In this document: positions 1 to 5,027 of the stretch, piece by piece | Numbering within the stretch: position 1 is the first letter of the stretch | Layout: every line of letters starts with the position of its first letter | NCBI GenBank assembly: GCA_002495185.1 | Contig: DAEB01000050.1 | Span: forward strand, 27,557-32,996 | Origin: Thermoplasmata archaeon UBA184 | GTDB lineage: Archaea > Thermoplasmatota > Thermoplasmata > Lutacidiplasmatales > UBA184 | Direction of reading: 5' to 3' | Length of the DNA stretch: 5,440 bases | Translations under genes and position numbers: made by a program | Notes under the pieces: model-generated | What the model was told of the DNA's origin: nothing | Databases searched by the model: none | What the model saw: only the letters and a program-made list of their open reading frames with translations

Positions 1-951
1 GAACCGCTTCTCCTGCATCGCCGTAAGGATGTGGCGCTGAAGGTAGCCCATGTGCGGTAGCTCGTCGATGAACAGTACGCCCTCGTGCGCCTCGTGGATC
101 ACGCCGGGGATCACACGCTCGTACGGAAGGGTCCCGAGCTGCGGATGACCGCCGTAGGGGTCGTGCCGCACGTCTCCCAGGAGCTCTGTCTCGGTGGCGC
201 CGGTCGCCATCAGGAACGTGTTGCGGTCGAGACGAATGAGGACCTTGCGGGGACTCTGGTGCTGGAGCGTTCGGCGCCGCTCGAGCGCCCGCTGGTCGAG
301 GACCTTGATCCGGTCGCCCGCGCGCTCGTACGCGACGACCTCCTCGACGCCCTGGCGAAGCCGGGTCGTGCGGACCGACTCCTGCGGGTTTCCTCCCGGG
401 CTCACCGTGAGCTCGAGGATCCCGCCGACCAAGTCGCGGAACGGGTTCCCGCTCCCGGAGACGCCGGGGGGCATCTGCTTCACGTTGCCGCAGCTCGGGC
501 AGTACCGCTCGGTCGGCAACGAGTAGAAGCTGCACCGAGGGCAGCGGTAACCGAGTCGTTCGGCGACCGACACGGGGGCCTCGGTCGGTGCGATCAGCTC
601 GCCCTCCACCGAGCGGGCCGCCTCCCGTTCCTTGTAGACCTCCTCCCGCGCGACGACCTCGATGCTCGGTCGCTCGGGGTTCTCAGGGTTGTGGACCACC
701 CGGAGCTCCGTCCGGGGACGGTCGAGGTGCAGCGCCAGCGCCTGCGCGGTCATCGATTTCCCGATGCCCGGCGGGCCGACCAGGAGGAGGTGACGGTGCT
801 GGTAGGCCGCGATCCGAGCGATCTCGACCGCCTTCTCCTGGCCGATCACGCGGTCGAGCGGGTCGGTCGGGATGTGGATGTCCTCGGTGGTTTCGACCTC
901 GTCGAGCGCGGTGGGAGCTCGGTGAGCGGCGTCGTTCGCGGGGATCGTCAC
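1..951 (-). CDS. lonB: Archaeal LonB-type ATP-dependent protease, N-terminal AAA+ part (truncated by window edge)
   Basis: This is the first 317 codons of an AAA+ protease of the archaeal Lon (LonB) type, which unfolds and degrades proteins using ATP. Seen: an N-terminal segment with VIGQEKAVEIA (residues 35-45), Walker A GPPGIGKS (59-66, Lys65), the LonB-like GDVRHDPYGG (259-268) and Walker B GVLFIDEL (291-298, Asp296-Glu297). Between the Walker motifs lies a CPRC/CPSC pair (Cys137, 140, 151, 154), a probable zinc ribbon. Archaeal LonB normally carries two membrane segments in this insertion; I see no hydrophobic run long enough for one here. The Ser-Lys protease domain would lie beyond the left edge, so activity cannot be judged. 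The GTG start is the first plausible start in this open frame; AGGGG lies 4 bases upstream. It lies 85 bases downstream of dnaG on the same strand and may share its transcript. A Lon-like AAA+ relative without protease domain is the main alternative. Confidence 0.88.
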   Translation of the reverse strand, partial: MTIPANDAAHRAPTALDEVETTEDIHIPTDPLDRVIGQEKAVEIARIAAYQHRHLLLVGPPGIGKSMTAQALALHLDRPRTELRVVHNPENPERPSIEVVAREEVYKEREAARSVEGELIAPTEAPVSVAERLGYRCPRCSFYSLPTERYCPSCGNVKQMPPGVSGSGNPFRDLVGGILELTVSPGGNPQESVRTTRLRQGVEEVVAYERAGDRIKVLDQRALERRRTLQHQSPRKVLIRLDRNTFLMATGATETELLGDVRHDPYGGHPQLGTLPYERVIPGVIHEAHEGVLFIDELPHMGYLQRHILTAMQEKRF

Positions 952-955
952 GGTA

Positions 956-960
956 CCCCT
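956..960 (-). promoter_or_regulatory. Possible ribosome binding site of lonB
   Basis: On the minus strand AGGGG stands four bases before the GTG at 951. It supports this GTG as the start. A nearly identical arrangement (GAGGGG, three bases, GTG) precedes polB, which makes a chance match less likely, though the motif is short. Confidence 0.4.
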
Positions 961-988
961 GGGAAAGTGCGGGAGAGGGTAATAGGTT

Positions 989-1022
989 CGTCGCGGAGCC
1001 GAGTGGGGGTGGCTCCGCGACG
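989..1022 (-). promoter_or_regulatory. Perfect 12-bp stem-loop between dnaG and lonB
   Basis: Positions 989-1000 and 1011-1022 are exact inverted complements (arm CGTCGCGGAGCC) around a 10-base loop. On the minus-strand transcript the hairpin begins 14 bases after the dnaG stop and ends 37 bases before the lonB GTG. No T-rich tract follows on the minus strand, so it does not look like a classic intrinsic terminator. It could be an mRNA processing or stability element between two cistrons, or a dyad bound by a regulator of lonB. The structure is directly visible; the role is inference. Confidence 0.55.
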
Positions 1023-1036
1023 ATCGGGGGCGTGGC

Positions 1037-2368
1037 TCAGCGGCCCGCGCTCGCGACGTTCAGGTCCGCCTTCGTGAAGACCCGGACGCTCTCGGGCATC
1101 TTCCCGACCGGGCCGAGGCGCGTCGCGACCACGGTCACGATGCCCTTCTCCTGCGCGACGTCGAGAAGGCGCTGGCTCACGATCCCGTCGAAGACGACCG
1201 CCTTGGCGGGGGCCGAGAGGTTCGCGAGCGCGTCGATCATCTCCTTCACGGGCGCCTCGCCGACGATCGCGTCTCCTTCTCCCACGAAAAGGCTCTTCGA
1301 GGCGTTCTCGACGCTCTCGAGGAGTTCGAAATAGTGCTGGAGCTCGGGCGTGAGGGACGCGACCGGCGCCGGCGGCGGGGGCGGAGGCGGGGGAGGAACC
1401 CGGACCGGCGGGGCCCGGTCGCGTTCTTCCCGTCGTCCGCCGCCTCGTTCGTCCCGACGTTCCTCGCGTCGCTCGCCCCGACCGCCCCCTTCCTCGCCCC
1501 GCTCTTCGCGGGGTTCGCGGGTCGAGCCGGTCGATTCGAACCCGCTCATCTCGAGGTACTGGTTGATCGGGATCTTGTTCCGCAGGCACTTTAGAAGCTG
1601 CTTCTGCGTGAGCTCCTCGACCTCGCTCCCTCGGGGAGCGCGGGCGACGAAATCGATGTCCATCGTCTGCAGCATCTCGCGGAGGATGAGCTCCCCGGCG
1701 CGGTCCCCGTCCGTGAAGACGGTGACGGTCTTGCCGCGCGAGAGGTCCTTCACGGTCTGCGGGACGCTCGTCCCCTCGACGGCGATGACGTTCTTGATCC
1801 CGCAGCGGAGCAGGTTCAAGACGTCCGACCGGCCCTCGACGACGATCAGGGCGTCCGCCTGGTCGATGTTCGGGCCAGAGGGTAGGTGCTCGGGACCGTA
1901 GCTCGTGATCTCCTCCACCTGGACGGCCTTGCGGACGGCTTCGGTGAGGTCGAGCCCGACTCCCTTCGACTCCTCCTGGAGGTGGGCGAGGATCTCTTTC
2001 GCGCGTTCGACCACCTTCTGGCGTTTCGAGATCCGAATGTCCTCGACGCTCACGACCTCGATCTTCGCACGGCAGGGGCCGATGCGGTCGACGGTCTCGA
2101 GTCCCGAGGCCAGGATCGCGGTCTCGACCTGGTCGAGGGAGGACGGGATCAGGATCTCGCCTTCGCTCTTTCCTTTGCGGCTATCGATCTCCACTTCGAT
2201 CCGACCGATCCTGCCGGACTTCTGAAGGTCCCGTAGGTCGAGCTCGTCGCCGAGCAGGCCCTCGGTCTGTCCGAAGACGGCGCCGACGACGTCGGGCTTG
2301 TCGATGACGCCCTCGGCAGAGATGCGGGCTCGGATCTGGTACTTTGCGGCGTTCGGGTCGTTGGTCAT
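1037..2368 (-). CDS. dnaG: Archaeal DnaG (Toprim-domain primase / exosome-associated protein)
   Basis: A complete 443-residue archaeal DnaG. Family members have primase activity in some archaea and are known as RNA-binding partners of the archaeal exosome. Seen: a conserved N-terminal domain with DKPDVVGAVFGQTEGLLG (23-40) and DLRDLQKSGRIGRIEVE (44-60); a Toprim domain at about 172-245 with catalytic Glu178 in VVEGR and the acidic pair Asp220/Asp222 in FTDGD; and a C-terminal domain from about 340 to the end. Between Toprim and C-terminal domain lies a linker very rich in Arg, Glu and Gly (about 283-318), then nine consecutive prolines (325-333). The ATG at 2368 is chosen because family homology starts just after it (KYQIRARISAEGV, residues 9-21). 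The frame stays open for 71 more codons up to a GTG at 2581, but that stretch is Ser/Arg/Ala/Pro-rich, unlike DnaG, and the GTG lies upstream of the transcription start expected from the TATA box. GAGG lies 11 bases before the ATG, rather far for a ribosome site. Confidence 0.95.
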   Translation of the reverse strand: MTNDPNAAKYQIRARISAEGVIDKPDVVGAVFGQTEGLLGDELDLRDLQKSGRIGRIEVEIDSRKGKSEGEILIPSSLDQVETAILASGLETVDRIGPCRAKIEVVSVEDIRISKRQKVVERAKEILAHLQEESKGVGLDLTEAVRKAVQVEEITSYGPEHLPSGPNIDQADALIVVEGRSDVLNLLRCGIKNVIAVEGTSVPQTVKDLSRGKTVTVFTDGDRAGELILREMLQTMDIDFVARAPRGSEVEELTQKQLLKCLRNKIPINQYLEMSGFESTGSTREPREERGEEGGGRGERREERRDERGGGRREERDRAPPVRVPPPPPPPPPAPVASLTPELQHYFELLESVENASKSLFVGEGDAIVGEAPVKEMIDALANLSAPAKAVVFDGIVSQRLLDVAQEKGIVTVVATRLGPVGKMPESVRVFTKADLNVASAGR

Positions 2369-2562
2369 GTTCGGTTGTTCCTCAGGTTCGAAAGCCACCC
2401 GCGAGGCGGGTGCCGACTCCGAGGACGCTCTAGGCGGGACCCGGGTCGCTGGACGATGCGCGGAGATTACGACAGGAGCGCGGGCGGAGCATGAGTCGTG
2501 ATTCCGGATCTCCTGGCGACGTCGGGAGGATTCCTCCTTCGCGTCCCCGGAGGGTGCTTTCG
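2369..2562 (-). other. Probable long untranslated leader of dnaG
   Basis: About 195 bases lie between the transcription start expected about 25 bases downstream of the minus-strand TATA box (2584-2591) and the dnaG ATG. The frame is open in phase with dnaG, but the translation is low-complexity and its third codon positions are less GC-biased than dnaG. It includes a palindrome GGAGGATTCCTCC (2525-2537) that places a strong AAGGAGG on the minus strand inside a possible hairpin, with no start codon at suitable distance. A 20-codon ATG frame (2492 to 2430) has no ribosome site and is not called. I see no tRNA. An N-terminal extension of DnaG is the alternative. Confidence 0.4.
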
Positions 2563-2583
2563 CCACTGATGAGCGGGGCACGG

Positions 2584-2591
2584 TATTTAAG
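2584..2591 (-). promoter_or_regulatory. TATA box directing dnaG (leftward)
   Basis: On the minus strand CTTAAATA stands out in an otherwise very GC-rich stretch and fits the archaeal TATA consensus. Transcription would start about 25 bases further left, near 2562. It is the best AT-rich element upstream of dnaG. Its core resembles the rightward box at 2668 (both begin CTT followed by an A/T run). Confidence 0.5.
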
Positions 2592-2667
2592 CGAGCCCCC
2601 CGCGGGCGCGGGGCATCGCGGCCTCGCTTCTTCCGGCGAAGCCCAGTACCGTTCGATGAAAACAGTC

Positions 2668-2675
2668 TTTATATT
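2668..2675 (+). promoter_or_regulatory. TATA box of the 224-residue gene (rightward)
   Basis: TTTATATT, preceded by an A-rich GATGAAAACAG that could act as a BRE, is the most AT-rich segment of the window. With a start site about 25 bases after its centre, near 2697, the transcript would have a leader of roughly 10 bases before the ATG at 2709, typical of near-leaderless archaeal mRNAs. Confidence 0.65.
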
Positions 2676-2708
2676 GGCCCCCGCTACGCGACCTCGGAGC
2701 TTGCACTC

Positions 2709-3383
2709 ATGCCCCGTAAGTACACGCGCAAGGCGACCGTCGTTCCGGAACCGGGCACCCCCGCCCCGGAACCTCCGCTCGCGGACGATGACTTCGTGAG
2801 CTCGCTCAAGAGCGAGCTATCGAAGACCCAAGAGGCGGCGACCGCCCAGACCGGTGAGGACCTCACGCGCCGGGCGGAGATCAACCGCCGCCTTCTCCAG
2901 GACCTGTGGGAGGTCCACAATCAATTCGAGGAGATCTCGGTCCACCTCACGATCGACCCGTCGCAGACGCTCTTCGCCACCTTCACGGAGTACCCGACGA
3001 CCTGGACGTTCAAGGAGAACTTCGACTTCGGGGCCGTGAAGACGATCGAGCTCGCTGACCGGGCGAGCGGCTGGGTCGGTTTCACGCTCCGCTTCTGGTA
3101 CTACCGCACCCCGGAAGGAAAGACCCACCTGCGCGGGATCTTCGAGTGGTGCGACGGAGAGAGCTACCACCGCTACTCGGGCTGGATGCGGATGATGAGC
3201 CAGGCCGTCCTCTACGACGCAGCCGAGGACGAGGTCCACATCAGCGAACTCCACCGAGTGCTCCGGGATGTGGTCGTCGAATGGTACTCGGCCCACCTCG
3301 CCCGAACTCCCGAGGCGTTCGTCGCCCACCTCAAGGAGAAGTATCCGAAAGGGGCGTCCTACGCGAAGGAGTCCTACCGGTAG
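2709..3383 (+). CDS. Uncharacterised Trp-rich protein, 224 residues
   Basis: I do not recognise this protein family. Seen: a basic N-terminus (PRKYTRK, 2-8), a Pro/Glu/Ala-rich, probably disordered stretch (11-27), a charged, probably helical segment (about 28-75), then a compact-looking domain (about 76-195) with alternating hydrophobic and aromatic residues suggesting beta strands, and a C-terminal helical, Lys/Tyr-rich end. It has seven tryptophans (67, 99, 122, 130, 147, 159, 192) and one cysteine (148). There is no signal peptide, membrane segment, cysteine cluster or nucleotide-binding motif, so it should be cytosolic and soluble. The gene has a good TATA box 34-41 bases upstream. Codon use is strongly GC3-biased like its neighbours, which argues for a real, resident gene. 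It is divergent from dnaG and 129 bases upstream of polB on the same strand, which suggests but does not prove an information-processing role. Confidence 0.85.
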   Translation: MPRKYTRKATVVPEPGTPAPEPPLADDDFVSSLKSELSKTQEAATAQTGEDLTRRAEINRRLLQDLWEVHNQFEEISVHLTIDPSQTLFATFTEYPTTWTFKENFDFGAVKTIELADRASGWVGFTLRFWYYRTPEGKTHLRGIFEWCDGESYHRYSGWMRMMSQAVLYDAAEDEVHISELHRVLRDVVVEWYSAHLARTPEAFVAHLKEKYPKGASYAKESYR

Positions 3384-3417
3384 GGCGACCCCCACCCTCC
3401 TCCGTGTCCCGGGAAGC

Positions 3418-3430
3418 GGGGCCTCGCCCC
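3418..3430 (+). other. Small GC hairpin after the 224-residue gene
   Basis: GGGGC, a three-base loop and GCCCC form a 5-bp stem 34 bases after the TAG. It is followed by AATCTTGAAG, not a T tract. It might contribute to 3'-end formation, but short GC stems are expected by chance in DNA of this composition. Confidence 0.2.
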
Positions 3431-3433
3431 AAT

Positions 3434-3443
3434 CTTGAAGTAA
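3434..3443 (+). promoter_or_regulatory. Weak candidate TATA box of polB
   Basis: CTTGAAGTAA, preceded by AAT, is the only AT-rich patch in the 129-base gap before polB. It shares the CTT-plus-A/T layout of the boxes at 2584-2591 and 2668-2675 but has two G interruptions. It would give a leader of roughly 45-50 bases, long enough to include the ribosome site at 3504-3509. polB could instead be read through from the upstream gene. Confidence 0.35.
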
Positions 3444-3503
3444 GCCCGGGCTGCTCGGACCTCGCGCTCCCCGTTCGACGGGTGGCACGGGAACGGGCGG
3501 CGC

Positions 3504-3509
3504 GAGGGG
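3504..3509 (+). promoter_or_regulatory. Ribosome binding site of polB
   Basis: GAGGGG ends three bases before the GTG at 3513. It supports this GTG as the start over internal candidates, and matches the AGGGG-GTG arrangement at lonB. Confidence 0.5.
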
Positions 3510-3512
3510 TCT

Positions 3513-5027
3513 GTGGCGGACGCGCTTCGCGAGCACTTGGTCGCGTACTTCGAGGAGCACCACAAGCTCCTCGAGGCGGAAGCGCTCCAGCTCCTGCTCT
3601 CCGACCGACAGCCGCTCTCGCTCTCCCGCGAGCTGCTGGCCCGTTCGGGCGATGGCTCCTCGCCGTTCGTCACCCGTGAGATGGTCGAGGCGACGATCGC
3701 CCGTCGTCGTGCCGGGGTTCCCCGAGCCGAGGCGGCGGTCCCCGGGCTCGTGGCGAACGCGAACCGTCGAGCGGCCGCGGAGCCGTTCGAGCTTCTGACC
3801 GAGGGGTTCTCCGGGCCACCGGTGGCCAGCCAGCCGATCGCGGCCTATGGGGCGCTCTTCCAGTCGCGCTACCGAGCACTGGCGCGAATGCTCCGAGGGC
3901 GGCCCGACCTTCCCAACCTCCGGCCGGTCCGCGAGCTCCGGGCCTCCGACGGCGTGGCGTCGGTGATCGGGATGGTGCGGGCGGTGCGCGAGACTCCCCA
4001 GCGACACCACCTGATCCTGACGGTCGACGACGAGACGGGTTCGCTCGAGACGCTCGTCCCGAAGGACTCCCCTGCAGCTCGGACCCCGTTCCTTTCGGAC
4101 GAGGTCGTCGGACTCAAGCTCACGTTCTCGAAGGAACCGGGAAAAATCCCGCGGGTGGCCCAGGTCGAGCGCCCGGACATCCCGTCGACTCGACCGACGG
4201 GCCGCGCGACCGCGGCGCGACGAGCGATCTTCCTCTCCGACCTTCACGTTGGCAGCCGGTCATTCTTGAGCGAGAGCTGGGCCCACCTGGTCGAGTTCCT
4301 TCGAGGGCGGGGCCCCCTCGCGGAGCTCGCCGCTTCGATCGACTACGTGGTGATCGCCGGGGACCTCGTTGACGGGATCGGAGTCTACCCCCGACAGGAG
4401 CGGGACCTCGCGATTCCGGACGTCGTCGAGCAGTACGCCGAGCTCGGCCGTCGACTCGCCGAGCTCCCCGACCGCCTGGTGATCGTGGCGATCCCGGGAA
4501 ACCACGATGCGGTCTCTCCCGCCGAGCCGCAACCCGGGCTTCCGGCGAACCTCACCTTCCTCCTCCCTCCCAACGTCCGCACGCTCGCGAACCCGTCCAC
4601 GTTCGCCCTCTCGGGGGTGGTCGTGGAGGCGTATCACGGCCGGAGCTTCGACGACCTGATCCCCGCGATCCCCGGGGCGTCGTACTCCCGGCCGACCGAC
4701 GTCATGAAGCGGATGCTCGAGATGCGGCACCTCGCCCCGATCTACGGGGACCGCACTCCGCTCGCTCCGCTCCCCCGGGACGGCCTCGTGATCGACCCCG
4801 CTCCCGACATCCTCGTGACCGGCCACGCCCACACGTACGGAGTCGACCGGCACCGCGGGGTCCTGCTCCTCAACGCCTCCACCTGGCAGGCCGAGACCGA
4901 GTACCAGCGGATGCGCAACATCACCCCGGTACCGGCCCGGACAGCGGTCGTCGACCTCGCGACGCTCGCCCTCGTCTCTCTCGACTTCTCGGGCGGCGCG
5001 CCGACCGTCCTGGGTCCCGCGCCATGA
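3513..5027 (+). CDS. polB: DNA polymerase D small subunit DP1 (Mre11-like 3'-5' exonuclease subunit)
   Basis: A complete 504-residue small subunit of archaeal polymerase D. It pairs with the catalytic large subunit DP2 (not in this window) and supplies the 3'-5' proofreading exonuclease. Seen: an N-terminal helical domain (about 1-60); a variable, Ala/Arg-rich linker (about 65-115); an OB-fold region (about 148-220, from VIGMVRAV onward); and a calcineurin-like phosphoesterase domain (about 238-485). All metal-ligand motifs are intact: SDLH (242-245), GDLVD (283-287), GNHD (329-332), YHGRS (374-378) and GHAH (437-440), so the exonuclease should be active. The length is at the short end for the family because the region before the OB fold is compact. 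The GTG start follows a GAGGGG ribosome site. The TGA overlaps the ATG of cutA (ATGA), so the two are probably translationally coupled. Confidence 0.96.
   Translation: MADALREHLVAYFEEHHKLLEAEALQLLLSDRQPLSLSRELLARSGDGSSPFVTREMVEATIARRRAGVPRAEAAVPGLVANANRRAAAEPFELLTEGFSGPPVASQPIAAYGALFQSRYRALARMLRGRPDLPNLRPVRELRASDGVASVIGMVRAVRETPQRHHLILTVDDETGSLETLVPKDSPAARTPFLSDEVVGLKLTFSKEPGKIPRVAQVERPDIPSTRPTGRATAARRAIFLSDLHVGSRSFLSESWAHLVEFLRGRGPLAELAASIDYVVIAGDLVDGIGVYPRQERDLAIPDVVEQYAELGRRLAELPDRLVIVAIPGNHDAVSPAEPQPGLPANLTFLLPPNVRTLANPSTFALSGVVVEAYHGRSFDDLIPAIPGASYSRPTDVMKRMLEMRHLAPIYGDRTPLAPLPRDGLVIDPAPDILVTGHAHTYGVDRHRGVLLLNASTWQAETEYQRMRNITPVPARTAVVDLATLALVSLDFSGGAPTVLGPAP

Noticed and set aside
85..1077. 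A 330-codon open frame on the plus strand.
   Set aside because: It is antisense to lonB, which has clear Walker A, Walker B and LonB motifs, and its translation is Arg/Asp/Val-rich without family features.
1366..1396. A GGC/GGG-rich simple repeat.
   Set aside because: It is the coding sequence of the nine-proline run and adjacent Ala-Pro in DnaG and needs no separate repeat call.
2381..2402. A tRNA T-loop-like GGTTCGAAAGCC.
   Set aside because: There is no matching stem of 5 bp, and a plus-strand tRNA would extend into the dnaG coding start. No acceptor or anticodon arm is visible on either strand.
2430..2492. A 20-codon ATG frame on the minus strand in the dnaG leader.
   Set aside because: It has no ribosome site, no codon bias and an Arg/Ser/Pro composition expected of chance frames.
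2566..2573. C-box-like CTGATGAG suggesting a C/D-box guide RNA.
   Set aside because: No D box (CTGA) or C' box follows at suitable distance on the plus strand.
2369..2581. N-terminal extension of DnaG from the GTG at 2581.
   Set aside because: The translation is Ser/Arg/Ala/Pro-rich and unlike DnaG, homology starts after the ATG at 2368, and the GTG would lie upstream of the expected transcription start. Kept only as a possibility within the leader.
2817..4247. A 476-codon open frame on the minus strand.
   Set aside because: It lies antisense to the unknown gene and polB, is very rich in Arg/Glu/Gly/Val/Leu and has no recognisable motif. It is the usual antisense shadow of GC3-biased genes.
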